From: Hyalangium versicolor
GTDB taxonomy: Bacteria; Myxococcota; Myxococcia; Myxococcales; Myxococcaceae
Length of the DNA: 64,000 nt
Assembly (NCBI RefSeq): GCF_020103695.1
Contig: NZ_JAHXBF010000007.1
Coordinates: 422,181 to 486,180 of the forward strand
Direction of reading: 5' to 3'
This document shows, piece by piece, positions 16,968 through 25,542 of this stretch (within the stretch, counting starts at the first letter, position 1; every line of letters starts with the position of its first letter). A program made the position numbers and the translations under genes. The notes under the pieces are model-generated. The model was given only the letters and a program-made list of their open reading frames with translations. It was not told the DNA's origin and ran no database searches.

Positions 16968-17194
16968 CTCGGGCCTCCCTGGCCAAACGTCCATCCCACC
17001 TTGGCGGGCGACAAGGGCCGCCCGGCCCCCTGGTGGGGCTGCTGCCAGCAGGCCCTGCTCGAAGAGCGTTGCCTACCCGCCACCCGCCCCCCTCCCATCT
17101 CGGGCAGCCGCACGTGGAGCTTGCCGCCACCCGAGCCTCTGACTACGAGTCCGGCGCACTCTCAAGCAGCGTCAGGAAAGGAAGAGTCGTCTCT

Positions 17195-18022
17195 ATGCAG
17201 CAGCGCATCCTCTCGGCATTCCTGGGCATCACCCTCGCGGTGGGGTTCTCCACTGGTTGTGCGAAGCAGCGCATCCAGGCGGAGAAGACCGTCGCGGACA
17301 TCCTCATCACGGACCAGCAGGAGGAGGAGATCGGCCTGCAGGTGAAGCAGGAGCTCGAGCAGAAGGAGAAGATCCAGTACGTCACGGACCCCACCGTCAC
17401 CGAGTACGTGAACCGGATCGCCACGCCCATCCTCCAGCAGGCCAACAAGGACCGGAAGGGCGTGAAGTGGAAGGTCAGCGTCATCAATGATCCGAAGACG
17501 GTGAACGCGTTCGCCACGCCGGGCGGCTACCTCTATGTGTACACGGGCCTGCTGCTGGCCGCGGACAACGAGGCAGAGGTGGTGGGCGTGCTGGCGCACG
17601 AGGCGGGCCACGTGGTGGGCCGGCACTCAGCGCGCGCCATGGTGAACGCGTACGGCATCCAGGCCATCACCCAGCTGGCGCTGGGCAAGGATCCGGGCAC
17701 GGCGGCGCAGATCGCCGCGCAATTGGTGGGCGGAGGCGCGCAGCTGGCGCACGGCCGCAGCGAGGAGACCGAGGCGGATGAGTACGGCGCCAAGTACTCG
17801 GCCGGGTCGAACTACGATCCGCGCGGCCTCATCACCTTCTTCCAGAAGCTCCAGAAGATGCAGGGCGACACCCCGGGCGTGCTCAAGTGGCTGAGCACGC
17901 ACCCCACCAACGCGGAGCGCATCAACCACCTGGAGCAGTACATCACCCAGAACGGCCTGCGCGGCTCGGAGATCGGCGCCGATCGGCTGGCGCCCATCAA
18001 GCAGAAGCTCGGCGGGAAGTAG
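17195..18022 (+). CDS. M48-family zinc metalloprotease lipoprotein
   Basis: 275 residues from ATG at 17195, with a purine-rich AGGAAAGGAAGAG upstream. The signal ends STGC, giving Cys22 as lipidation site. The zinc motif HEAGH is at residues 135-139 (VVGVLAHEAGHVVGRHSARAM), and EETEADEYGAKY supplies the third ligand Glu. The C-terminal LSTHPTNAERINHL motif is typical of BepA/LoiP-type M48 proteins. Such proteases act in the periplasm on misassembled outer membrane proteins. Divergent from Ku; converges with the rubredoxin gene with 3 bases between stops. Confidence 0.93.
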   Translation: MQQRILSAFLGITLAVGFSTGCAKQRIQAEKTVADILITDQQEEEIGLQVKQELEQKEKIQYVTDPTVTEYVNRIATPILQQANKDRKGVKWKVSVINDPKTVNAFATPGGYLYVYTGLLLAADNEAEVVGVLAHEAGHVVGRHSARAMVNAYGIQAITQLALGKDPGTAAQIAAQLVGGGAQLAHGRSEETEADEYGAKYSAGSNYDPRGLITFFQKLQKMQGDTPGVLKWLSTHPTNAERINHLEQYITQNGLRGSEIGADRLAPIKQKLGGK

Positions 18023-18025
18023 GCG

Positions 18026-18196
18026 CTACAGCTCGTCGAGGGGCTCGAAGTCGGCCTTGGTGGCGCCGCAGTCCGGGCACGTCCAGTCAGCGGGGAGATC
18101 TTCGAACGCCGTCCCGGGAGGGATTCCCGAAGCAGGGTCTCCCTCTTCCGGGTCGTAGACATGGGAACAGGCGAGGCACCGATACCGCTTCTTCAT
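18026..18196 (-). CDS. rubredoxin
   Basis: 56 residues, ATG at 18196 to TAG at 18026, preceded by a strong AAGGAG. The sequence begins MKKRYRCLACSHVYDPEEGD and ends with DWTCPDCGATKADFEPL, with four iron cysteines C7, C10, C40 and C43 in the standard C-x2-C spacing and the aromatic residues that pack the site (Tyr5, Tyr14, Phe31, Trp38, Phe50). A small iron-sulfur-free Fe(Cys)4 electron carrier. It lies 63 bases downstream of the YihY gene on the same strand; no partner oxidoreductase is adjacent. Confidence 0.95.
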   Translation of the reverse strand: MKKRYRCLACSHVYDPEEGDPASGIPPGTAFEDLPADWTCPDCGATKADFEPLDEL

Positions 18197-18259
18197 GCGG
18201 ACTTTCTCCTTCTGGACACATCCTAGCCGGTGCGTCGTTCGAAGGAGAGGTCCTCGTGG

Positions 18260-19306
18260 TCAGTGCACCGTGGGATTCGGAGGCTCGTTGCCGGAGGGCT
18301 CGGGAGACTTGCCCTGGGCCACGCGCCGCCGCCAGCGCCAGAAGGCGTACTGCGTCTTGCGCGCACTGCTGGCGCTCTTGGCCGCACCTGGCGTCTTGAT
18401 GGGCGGCTCGAGCGGAGGCGGCTCACCCGGCTCGCGTGCGCCCTTCGCCTTGGCCCGGGCGTCCTTCGAGGCGTGCTCCAGGATGGCGTTCAGCTCACCG
18501 CCGACGATGAAGATGAGGCCTGTGATGTAGAGCCACAGCAGCAGCACCACCACGCCGCCGATGGAGCCGTACGTCACGTTGTACTTGCCGAAGTGATCGA
18601 CGTACTGGGTGAAGCCCCAGGTGCTCACGAGCCACAGCACCGTGCCGATGAGCGAACCCGGAGTGATGTACTTGAAGCGCTGCTTCACGTCCGGCAGCAC
18701 GTAGTAGCAGAGCGCCAGCATCAGCATCACCAGCGCGGCGGTGAAGGGCCAGCGCAGCCAGGACCAGATCAAATAGAACACGGTCTCCACGTGCAGCCGC
18801 TCCGAGAGCCACTCCCCCACCCGGCCGCCCAGTAGGAACAGGGTGAAGGACACGGGGATGAGCAGCGTGCCCACGAGCGTCATCAGCATCGCCACTCCCT
18901 GCGTCTTCCAGAAGGGCCGCGACTCGGGCACGTCGTAGGCAAGGTTGAGCGCCTTGCGCAGCGCGTCCACTCCGCGCGAGGCCGACCACAACGCCACCAC
19001 GAGGCCCAGGGTGAGCAGCTTGGGCCGAGGCTGGTTCACCAACGCGCGCAGGTGCTCGTCCACCAGCGACAGGGCGTCCCCCGGAATCAGCGGGGCGATG
19101 CGCTGCATCATCGCCTCCACGGCGCCGTGCGCGAAGGGCATGTATGCCGCCAGCGTGACGACGAAGAACAAGAGCGGGAACAGCGAGAACAGGAAGTAGT
19201 ACGAGAGCTGCGCGGCGCAGTCCGTGACGGTGTCCTCCTGGAACTCCTTCACGAAGCGCCGGGTGAACTCACGCCATGTCAGGTACTTGAGCCTCGGCAG
19301 CCGCAT
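18260..19306 (-). CDS. YihY/BrkB-family inner membrane protein
   Basis: 348 residues. Six hydrophobic segments follow the family pattern: CAAQLSYYFLFSLFPLLFFVVTLAAY near residue 35, LLTLGLVVALWSASRGVDAL, AMLMTLVGTLLIPVSFTLFLLGG, AALVMLMLALCYYVLPDV, SLIGTVLWLVSTWGFTQYV and VVVLLLWLYITGLIFIVGGELNA. The conserved R(K)ALNLAYDVPESRPFWK loop is present. The C-terminal 70 residues are Pro/Lys/Arg rich and cytoplasmic. The name 'ribonuclease BN' sometimes attached to this family is an annotation error; function is unknown, perhaps transport. Confidence 0.93.
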   Translation of the reverse strand: MRLPRLKYLTWREFTRRFVKEFQEDTVTDCAAQLSYYFLFSLFPLLFFVVTLAAYMPFAHGAVEAMMQRIAPLIPGDALSLVDEHLRALVNQPRPKLLTLGLVVALWSASRGVDALRKALNLAYDVPESRPFWKTQGVAMLMTLVGTLLIPVSFTLFLLGGRVGEWLSERLHVETVFYLIWSWLRWPFTAALVMLMLALCYYVLPDVKQRFKYITPGSLIGTVLWLVSTWGFTQYVDHFGKYNVTYGSIGGVVVLLLWLYITGLIFIVGGELNAILEHASKDARAKAKGAREPGEPPPLEPPIKTPGAAKSASSARKTQYAFWRWRRRVAQGKSPEPSGNEPPNPTVH

Positions 19307-19416
19307 CCATCCCCCCTTGGGCCTGTGCCCTCCCCTGCTCTGGGGAGTTCAACGTGGGGATGGAATGAGCCGGGTGCAGCAGGCGGGCAGGCGAGCCCCT
19401 GCTTCCGTTCTGTTCG

Positions 19417-20304
19417 TCAGACGACTTCGGGAGGCAGGTACTTGCCCAGCAGCGGGCGCAGGCGGGTGCGCAGCTCATTGGAGATGCGCTTGCGGTCCGA
19501 CCAGATGCCCATGGCCAGCGCGGAGTCGCACGTGCACTGGGTGGCCGCCGAGGCGACTCGGGGCAGGGCCCGCCGGATGAGGGCCAGCGCGCTCGCGTTG
19601 GCGGCCTGGCGGTTCTGGAGGTGGGCGGTGTTGAGCGCCTCCGGATCGGTGCTCACGGCGGGCTGCCACGACTCGTAGTCCGAGGGCACGGCCACCAGCG
19701 CGTAGTGCAGCTCCGCCTCGCGCGCGAGCTTGGCCTCGGGCATCGCCGTCATGCCGATCAGGTCTCCGCCCCAGGTGCGGTACATGACGCTCTCGGCGCG
19801 CGTGCTGAAGGCCGGGCCCTCGATGCAGACATAGGTACCCTCGGTATGCACCTGGGAGTCGCTGCCCTTGGCCGCCTGGAGGAGCACGTGCCGCAGCGTC
19901 TCGCAGAAGGGCGAGGTCATCTCCACGTGCACCACCAGATCGTCATAGAAGGTACAGGGCCGCCGGTAGGTGCGGTCGATGACCTGATCCGGGATGACGA
20001 GCTGGCGCGGACGGATGTGCTCTCGGAGGCTGGCCACCATTCCGTAGGCCAGGACGTGGGACACCCCGAGCACCTTGAGGGCGAAGAGGTTGGCCCGGTA
20101 GGGGACCCGGGTGGGGCTGAACTGGTGTCCGGCCCCGTGCCGAGCCACAGCGGCCACCGAGACGCCATCCAACTCCAGGGTGAAGAGAGGGCCCGAGGGA
20201 GGACCGAAGGGAGTCTCGATGATGTGGGATTCTGCTCGACCCGTTGCTCCTAGAGCGTCCAGGAGCCCGGCGCCCCCGATGATCCCCACCCGGATGCCTG
20301 CCAT
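19417..20304 (-). CDS. mtnP: S-methyl-5'-thioadenosine phosphorylase family
   Basis: 295 residues. VGIIGGAGLLDALG at the start, the phosphate-binding AVARHGAGHQFSPTRVPYRANLFALK, VLAYGMVASLREHIRPRQLVIPDQVIDRTYRRPCTFYD, and the purine/ribose region TEGTYVCIEGPAFSTRAESVMYRTWGGDLIGMTAMPEAKLAREAELHYA are the family signatures. It cleaves methylthioadenosine with phosphate to adenine and methylthioribose 1-phosphate in methionine salvage. Close relatives act on methylthioinosine or purine nucleosides, so the base preference is open. Gap of 110 bases to the YihY gene downstream. Confidence 0.93.
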   Translation of the reverse strand: MAGIRVGIIGGAGLLDALGATGRAESHIIETPFGPPSGPLFTLELDGVSVAAVARHGAGHQFSPTRVPYRANLFALKVLGVSHVLAYGMVASLREHIRPRQLVIPDQVIDRTYRRPCTFYDDLVVHVEMTSPFCETLRHVLLQAAKGSDSQVHTEGTYVCIEGPAFSTRAESVMYRTWGGDLIGMTAMPEAKLAREAELHYALVAVPSDYESWQPAVSTDPEALNTAHLQNRQAANASALALIRRALPRVASAATQCTCDSALAMGIWSDRKRISNELRTRLRPLLGKYLPPEVV

Positions 20305-20390
20305 GTGTGTCCTCCACGGCGCTGGTAGTGGGAACGATAGCGCGCCCCCGAGCCAGGGGGGGCTAAAGACTGCTAACTTCTCGTTCCGTC

Positions 20391-21128
20391 ATGCGTGTAC
20401 TTCCGCTGCTGCTCCTCACCCTCCTGGCTGGGCCTGCCCTGGCCCAGGGCCCGCAGACCGCTGCCGGCTGCAAGGACGACAACAACGACTGCCGGGAGGA
20501 CTGCACCGTCGAGTACGGCAGCAGCACGCGCACCTACAACAAGCTCGGTGCCTGCTTGCAGCGCTGCAAGGACACGTACGACATGTGCAGCGAGCGGTAC
20601 CATGCGCTCCAGGAGCGGGAGAGCCTGGGCATCGACCCGGTTCCCCCGCCCCCGGCCCCGATTCCGAGCGAGCCGAGCCACTCCTATGATGACGGGAGCC
20701 CGTCCGACGACGGGGCCCCTGCCGAGAGCACTTCGTCCAGTTCCAGAAGTACCGGTCGCTCGGGTGTCTACCGCTCCTCCGACGATGAGCCCGCGGCCTC
20801 CGATGACGAGCCCGCGGTCAGCAAGGGAGCCGGGGAGAAGAGATCGCCCACCGCGTCTTCAACTCGGAGCACGTCCGAAGAGCCCGGGGTGCGCCGGGGT
20901 GTCTACCGCGCCAGCGAGCCGGAGCCCGCGAAGGAGCCGGAGCCCAAGGCTGCCGCGAAATCCGAGCCCACGGCCACCGCTTCCGCGGAATCGGATCCGC
21001 TGGTCGACGAGGAGCCACCGCCACCGCCTCCGCCGCCGAAGCCCGCCCCCAAGGTGGAGCCGCCGCGCCCGAAGCCTCCCCCCGAGCCCAAGAAGGACAT
21101 TGCCGACTGGGATCCGAACGGGGACTGA
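20391..21128 (+). CDS. secreted Cys-rich, Pro/Glu-rich protein
   Basis: 245 residues. A clear signal peptide (RVLPLLLLTLLAGPALAQ) precedes a Cys-rich helix-forming segment with six cysteines (CKDDNNDCREDCTVEY...CLQRCKDTYDMCSERY, residues 27-68). The rest is low complexity: Ser/Asp/Glu runs with two GVYR motifs (SGVYRSSDDEPAASDDEPA and RRGVYRASEPEP), then a poly-Pro stretch and Lys/Pro-rich end. No enzyme motif. The cysteine helix-pair probably forms disulfides in the periplasm; the tail is likely disordered. No family recognised. Confidence 0.85.
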   Translation: MRVLPLLLLTLLAGPALAQGPQTAAGCKDDNNDCREDCTVEYGSSTRTYNKLGACLQRCKDTYDMCSERYHALQERESLGIDPVPPPPAPIPSEPSHSYDDGSPSDDGAPAESTSSSSRSTGRSGVYRSSDDEPAASDDEPAVSKGAGEKRSPTASSTRSTSEEPGVRRGVYRASEPEPAKEPEPKAAAKSEPTATASAESDPLVDEEPPPPPPPPKPAPKVEPPRPKPPPEPKKDIADWDPNGD

Positions 21129-21151
21129 GAGGAGGCCCCTCCTTCGCGCAC

Positions 21152-21511
21152 TCAACACTCGATGATCGAGAAGTGGTTCCCGGACTGCTCTGACGGAGGC
21201 TTCAGCAGCTCCTGGATGGACCCTAAGGGCCGGCAGCCGCCGCTGTATGTGACCACGATGCCTGCTCCCACCAGCATCGCCCCAAGAATGGCAGCGCTGA
21301 GGGCGAGCCGGTTCGGACGAAGGATCGCGCCTGCCACGGAGAGGGCCCATACGATGCCCCCCGCGAGGATGGCGAGCTCGGCGTAGTGCGAGAGGAGCTC
21401 GACCACGGTACACAGGCACACCAGCCCGAGTGGCAGAACCACCACGGCGCCTCCAAGCCGAGGCTCCAGGGTCTGCTGGGGGCCAACGTACGCACTGAAG
21501 ATCTCGGACAC
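21152..21511 (-). CDS. small membrane protein, unknown
   Basis: 119 residues with three hydrophobic stretches: LGGAVVVLPLGLVCLCTVVELL, AELAILAGGIVWALSVAGAIL and LALSAAILGAMLVGAGIVVTY. It ends with a Cys-containing polar tail (GGCRPLGSIQELL...SIIEC). Convergent with the Cys-rich protein gene, 23 bases between stops. No family recognised. Confidence 0.72.
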   Translation of the reverse strand: MSEIFSAYVGPQQTLEPRLGGAVVVLPLGLVCLCTVVELLSHYAELAILAGGIVWALSVAGAILRPNRLALSAAILGAMLVGAGIVVTYSGGCRPLGSIQELLKPPSEQSGNHFSIIEC

Positions 21512-21568
21512 AGTGCCCTCCTTTGGACTCCTTCGGAGGAGATGATACCCGCAGTGCGGGCCGCTGGC

Positions 21569-22534
21569 TCAGCGGGACGGGCGATCCTCGAGCTTCGGCG
21601 AGGCCGTAGGCTGCACCCGTGCACCTTGCGTGAGACGGACGCCGACGATGACGAGCACGCCGCCCACCGCCAGCTCCCAGTGCAGGGCCTCGCCCATCAG
21701 CGCCCAGGCAGCGAGTGCCGTGGCCACGGGCTGGAGGTTGGAGAAGATGGCCACCTTCGACGCGGGCGCCTTGGACAGCGCGTAGTACCAGAGCAGGTAC
21801 GCCACCACGGAGGTGAGCAGCGCCACGTACACCACTGAGCCCTTGGCCATCAGGCTCGCGTTCAGCACCTCTCCGGGCCGCAGCGCGAAGGGGGCCAGCG
21901 GCAGCATCAGCAGCGTCGCCGCCACCATGCTCCACGCCGTCGCGCGAATGGGCCCGTGGCTGGCCGCGAAGGGGCGGCCCTCCGTCGTGTACAGCACCCA
22001 GGCCACCACCGCCCCAAGGATGAGCAGGTCTCCCATCATCGAGCCCCGCGCGCTGGCCAGTCCCCGTCCCAGCAGGAGTACCACCACCCCGGTGAAGGCC
22101 GTGACGATGCCGGCCGCGGCTCGGGCTGAAGGGCGCTCCTGCCCCTGGAGCAGGCTCGTCACGTACACACCGAGTGGAGTCATCGCGTAGAGCAGCGCCC
22201 CGTGGGCCGCCGGAGTGCGCGCCAGGCCTGTGAAGAACAGGAGCTGGTTCACTGGCCCTGCCAGCACCCCGAGCCACAGCGTCTTCCGCCACTCCGCGCG
22301 CGGCGGCAGCTTCGGGCCCGGAGTCAGGAGCAGGATCAGCACGAACACCGCCCCGCTGATCAGGAACCGCCAGAGGATGGTCGTCGCGGGTGACAGCTCC
22401 TCCATGGCCCGCTTGCCGGCCAAGTAGGTGCCGGCGCTGATGAGCACCTGGACGGACAGCGCCGCATACACCCTGCCCAGCGGTACGGGAGACGGCGAAG
22501 CGTCGTTCACTGCAGGAGCTGTAGAAGCGCCCAT
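21569..22534 (-). CDS. EamA/DMT-family transporter
   Basis: 321 residues with ten hydrophobic segments arranged as two repeats of five, the EamA (DUF6) duplication. Characteristic segments are LISAGTYLAGKRAMEELSPATTILWRFLISG near the N-terminus and the matching second repeat VYVALLTSVVAYLLWYYALSKAPASKVAIFSNLQPVATALAAWALMGEALHW. Members export metabolites or amino acids; the substrate is not predictable. Its start lies inside the end of queG (28-base overlap), so translation may be coupled to queG. Confidence 0.93.
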   Translation of the reverse strand: MGASTAPAVNDASPSPVPLGRVYAALSVQVLISAGTYLAGKRAMEELSPATTILWRFLISGAVFVLILLLTPGPKLPPRAEWRKTLWLGVLAGPVNQLLFFTGLARTPAAHGALLYAMTPLGVYVTSLLQGQERPSARAAAGIVTAFTGVVVLLLGRGLASARGSMMGDLLILGAVVAWVLYTTEGRPFAASHGPIRATAWSMVAATLLMLPLAPFALRPGEVLNASLMAKGSVVYVALLTSVVAYLLWYYALSKAPASKVAIFSNLQPVATALAAWALMGEALHWELAVGGVLVIVGVRLTQGARVQPTASPKLEDRPSR

Positions 22535-23526
22535 TGCGCGGCGCTACGTACCAGTTCGCTCGAATCCCCGCTGAGCTTTTCAAGCAGGAACCGCGCGCTC
22601 GAATCCCTCGTCGCCCCCAGCGCATAGACGGCGTTGCGCCGGAGCCCGTCATAGTGAGCCCGCGCCAGCGCCGTGCCCGGGATGAACTTCGTGTATTGCT
22701 CGGGGGTCAAACCGGCCAGTTCCAGGACGCCCAGGCCCGCCACGGCGCGAGGAGCAAAGCGCGGGTGCTGCGCGAAGACGGGCCGCCGGTTGAGCGGGCA
22801 CACGTCCTGGCAGATGTCGCAGCCGAAGACGAGGTTGTCCATCTCGACGCGGAAGGACTCGGGCACTGCGCGCTCGCGGTTCTCGATGGTCTGGTACGAG
22901 AGGCACGCACGCGCATCCACGCGGCCATTGCCCACCAGCGCTCCCGTGGGACAGGACATGAGGCACTTGCGGCAGTGCCCGCACCGGTCCGCCAGAGGCC
23001 CGTCCGCGTACGCATCCACCTCCGCGTCGAGAACCAGCGTGGCCAGGAGCACCCACGAGCCGAAGGGCTCGGTGATGAAGCAGCCATTCTTGCCCACGTA
23101 GCCCAGGCCCGCGCGGGCCGCCCACACCTTCTCCATCAGCGGGCCGCTGTCCACGCTCCCGTAGGTGCCGATGCCCGGGTAGGTGGACTGGACCGCCTTG
23201 CGGAAGGCCTTCATCCGGTCTCGCAGCGTCGAGTGGTAATCCCGGCCCCGCGCATACCGGGCGATGGGCGAGCCCTGCGCCTCCTCGTCGTTCCGGTAGT
23301 AGTTGTTGGCGAAGGCCACCACCGTCCTGGCGCCGGGCAGGAGGAGGGAGACGTCGAGCCGCTCGGCCACCCGCTCCTTCATCCAGTCCATGTCGGCCGC
23401 ATAGCCGGCCTCGACCCAGGAACGGAGCGACTCGGGCGGAATGGGCTCTGCCCGCGCGAAACCCACGAGGTCGAAACCGACGGCCTCGGAGAGCTGGCGC
23501 AGGTAGGCGGTGGGTAGCGGATTCAC
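22507..23526 (-). CDS. queG: epoxyqueuosine reductase
   Basis: 339 residues. N-terminal cobalamin-binding part with GARTVVAFANNYY, RYARGRDYHSTLRDRMKAF and the catalytic region VDSGPLMEKVWAARAGLGYVGKNG; then two 4Fe-4S cluster motifs, CGHCRKCLMSCPTGA and CDICQDVCPLN, and a C-terminal HEAT-like helix pair. It reduces epoxyqueuosine to queuosine in tRNA using cobalamin. A cobalamin adenosyltransferase gene lies 39 bases upstream on the same strand, a possibly meaningful B12 pairing, though QueG needs cobalamin rather than adenosylcobalamin specifically. Confidence 0.96.
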   Translation of the reverse strand: MNPLPTAYLRQLSEAVGFDLVGFARAEPIPPESLRSWVEAGYAADMDWMKERVAERLDVSLLLPGARTVVAFANNYYRNDEEAQGSPIARYARGRDYHSTLRDRMKAFRKAVQSTYPGIGTYGSVDSGPLMEKVWAARAGLGYVGKNGCFITEPFGSWVLLATLVLDAEVDAYADGPLADRCGHCRKCLMSCPTGALVGNGRVDARACLSYQTIENRERAVPESFRVEMDNLVFGCDICQDVCPLNRRPVFAQHPRFAPRAVAGLGVLELAGLTPEQYTKFIPGTALARAHYDGLRRNAVYALGATRDSSARFLLEKLSGDSSELVRSAAQWALLQLLQ

Positions 23527-23565
23527 GTCACTTCTCTTCTAACGTGGCCTCGGGCTCGCGGGGAG

Positions 23566-24126
23566 CTACCCGGTGGGCTTCTCCGGTATCCACTTCACGT
23601 CAGGAACGCCCTCTCGGTGATTGGCCACCCGGGCCATGACGAAGAGCAGGTCCGAGAGCCGGTTGAGGAAGACGCCCACGTCAGCGGAGACCATCCCCTC
23701 GCGCAGCAGGGGGACGACTCGCCGCTCCGCTCGCCGGCACACGGTGCGCGCCACGTGCAGCGCGCTCGACGCCTGGGTGCCTCCGGGGAGGATGAAATGT
23801 GTCATCTTGGGCAGCTCGGTCTCGAAGCGGTCGATGGCCTGCTCCATCGCCTCGACCCACTCGGCCTTGAGCTGGGGGATGTACGACGACGCCTTGGTTC
23901 CCTGGGGAGTGGCCAGCACCGCACCGACGGTGAACAGCTGCTCCTGCAACTTCTGGAGGAATCCATCCAGCTCGGGAGGCATGGAGAGGCTCCGGGCCAG
24001 ACCGAGTGTCGCATTCAGCTCATCCACTTCGCCGTACGCGTCAACCCGCTCGTCATCCTTTTGAACACGGCCGCCCCCGAACAATCCAGTCTCACCTGCA
24101 TCGCCCGTCTTCGTGTAGATCTTCAT
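23566..24126 (-). CDS. pduO: PduO-type cob(I)alamin adenosyltransferase
   Basis: 186 residues from ATG at 24126. The N-terminal signature MKIYTKTGDAGETGLFGGGR is the ATP-binding motif of PduO/MMAB enzymes; ERVDAYGEVDELNATLGLAR, THFILPGGTQASSALHVARTVCRRAERRVV and FLNRLSDLLFVMARVANH are the other conserved blocks with the cobalamin-site Arg/Asp/Asn residues. It transfers adenosyl from ATP to cob(I)alamin, the cofactor of methylmalonyl-CoA mutase, consistent with the mce gene elsewhere in the window. Its start codon is only 15 bases from the divergent thyA start; the bases upstream (AGGTTCG) make a weak ribosome site. Confidence 0.95.
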   Translation of the reverse strand: MKIYTKTGDAGETGLFGGGRVQKDDERVDAYGEVDELNATLGLARSLSMPPELDGFLQKLQEQLFTVGAVLATPQGTKASSYIPQLKAEWVEAMEQAIDRFETELPKMTHFILPGGTQASSALHVARTVCRRAERRVVPLLREGMVSADVGVFLNRLSDLLFVMARVANHREGVPDVKWIPEKPTG

Positions 24127-24141
24127 GTTTTCGAACCTGCC

Positions 24142-24936
24142 ATGAAACCCTACCTCGCGCTGCTCGAACACGTCCTGAAGCACGGAACGAAGAAAAGTGA
24201 CCGGACCGGCACGGGCACGCTGAGCATCTTCGGACATCAGCTGCGCTTCGATCTCACCCAGGGCTTTCCGCTGGTGACGACGAAGAAGGTCCACCTGAAG
24301 TCCATCATCCACGAGTTGCTGTGGATGCTTCAGGGCGACACGAGCGTGCACACGCTCCAGGCCCAGGGCGTCACCATCTGGGACGAGTGGGCCGATCCCC
24401 AGGGGAACCTGGGCCCCGTCTACGGCCACCAGTGGCGCTCGTGGTCCGCGCCCAACGGCGAGCACATCGATCAGATGCGCGTGCTCGTCGAGGGCCTGCG
24501 CAAGAACCCGGACTCCCGGCGCCACATCGTCAGCGCGTGGAACGTGGCGGACCTGCCGAACATGAAGCTTCCGCCCTGCCACGTGCTGTTCCAGTTCTAC
24601 GTGGCCAACGGGCGACTGTCCTGCCAGCTCTACCAGCGCAGCGCGGACATCTTCCTCGGGTTGCCCTTCAACATCGCCTCGTACTCGCTGCTGACGATAA
24701 TGGTGGCGCAGGTGACGGGGCTCACCCCGCACGAGTTCATCCACACCATCGGCGACGCGCACCTCTACCTCAACCACGTGGAGCAGGCGCAGACGCAGCT
24801 CTCGCGCGAGCCGCGCCCGCTGCCTCGGATGAAGATCAACCCCGATGTGAAGGACCTGTTCGCCTTCAAGTACGAGGACTTCACGCTGGAAGCGTACGAC
24901 CCTCACCCCGCCATCAAGGCGCCCGTGGCCGTATGA
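24142..24936 (+). CDS. thyA: thymidylate synthase
   Basis: 264 residues from ATG at 24142, the same length as the E. coli enzyme. RTGTGTLSIFGHQLRFDL, FPLVTTKKVHLKSIIHELLWML, YGHQWRSW, the nucleophile Cys146 in LPPCHVLFQFYV, the dUMP-binding QRSADIFLGLPFNIASY and the terminal IKAPVAV are all present. Makes dTMP from dUMP with methylenetetrahydrofolate, releasing dihydrofolate that folA, overlapping by ATGA, recycles. No Shine-Dalgarno is evident before the start. Confidence 0.98.
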   Translation: MKPYLALLEHVLKHGTKKSDRTGTGTLSIFGHQLRFDLTQGFPLVTTKKVHLKSIIHELLWMLQGDTSVHTLQAQGVTIWDEWADPQGNLGPVYGHQWRSWSAPNGEHIDQMRVLVEGLRKNPDSRRHIVSAWNVADLPNMKLPPCHVLFQFYVANGRLSCQLYQRSADIFLGLPFNIASYSLLTIMVAQVTGLTPHEFIHTIGDAHLYLNHVEQAQTQLSREPRPLPRMKINPDVKDLFAFKYEDFTLEAYDPHPAIKAPVAV

Positions 24937-25421
24937 AGCTGTCCGCCATCGTCGCCATGGCGGCGAACCGGGTGATCGGCGTCAACAATCAGCTGCCGTG
25001 GCGCTTGCCCGCGGACCTCGCGCGCTTCAAGCGGGTGACGATGGGGCACGCGCTCGTCATGGGGCGCAAGACGTACGAGTCCATCGGCCGCCCGCTCCCA
25101 GGCCGCACGATGATCGTCGTGACACGCCAGCCGGGCTATGCACCGCAGGGCGTGAAGGTGGCGCACTCGGTGGACGAGGCGCTCGCGCTGGCCCGGGGCG
25201 ATGACGAAGTCTTCATCGGCGGAGGCGCGGAGCTCTACGCGCAGACGCTGGACCGCCTGGACCGCATCTACCTCACGCGCATCGAGCGCGACGTGCCAGG
25301 AGACACGCGCTTCCCGGAGGTGGACCTCTCCACGTGGAAGCTCATCGAGGAAGAGCTCCACCCCGCCACCACTCCGGATGCGCTCCCCTACGCCTTTCTC
25401 ACCTACGAACGCGTGCGCTGA
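24933..25421 (+). CDS. folA: dihydrofolate reductase
   Basis: 162 residues. SAIVAMAANRVIGVNNQLPWRLPADLARFKRVTMGHALVMGRKTYESIGRPLPGRTMIVVTR is the classical N-terminal half with the catalytic acidic residue in LPADL; DDEVFIGGGAELYAQTL holds the NADPH-binding Gly-Gly, and DTRFPEVD follows. ATG at 24933 overlaps the thyA stop (ATGA), the common thyA-folA arrangement that couples dihydrofolate production and reduction. Confidence 0.98.
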   Translation: MKLSAIVAMAANRVIGVNNQLPWRLPADLARFKRVTMGHALVMGRKTYESIGRPLPGRTMIVVTRQPGYAPQGVKVAHSVDEALALARGDDEVFIGGGAELYAQTLDRLDRIYLTRIERDVPGDTRFPEVDLSTWKLIEEELHPATTPDALPYAFLTYERVR

Positions 25422-25483
25422 GGACCCTTCGCATGTCCTCCAGGGCACCCCCACTGTCGCCAAAGGAAAATCGAGACCGGCGG

Positions 25484-25510
25484 CAATTTTGATTTTGATT
25501 CTCAAAATTG
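25484..25510. promoter_or_regulatory. palindrome resembling a Fur box upstream of the iron permease
   Basis: CAATTTTGA (25484-25492) is perfectly mirrored by TCAAAATTG (25502-25510) around 9 bases. Within it TGATTTTGATTCTCA (25490-25504) matches 11 of the 14 fixed positions of the 7-1-7 Fur half-site pattern TGATAATnATTATCA. It is the most A/T-rich spot in the area and ends 32 bases before the permease start. Iron-repression is inferred from match and context. Confidence 0.6.
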
Positions 25511-25542
25511 ATAGGTAGTTCCTGAGCTGCTACAAGGGAGGC

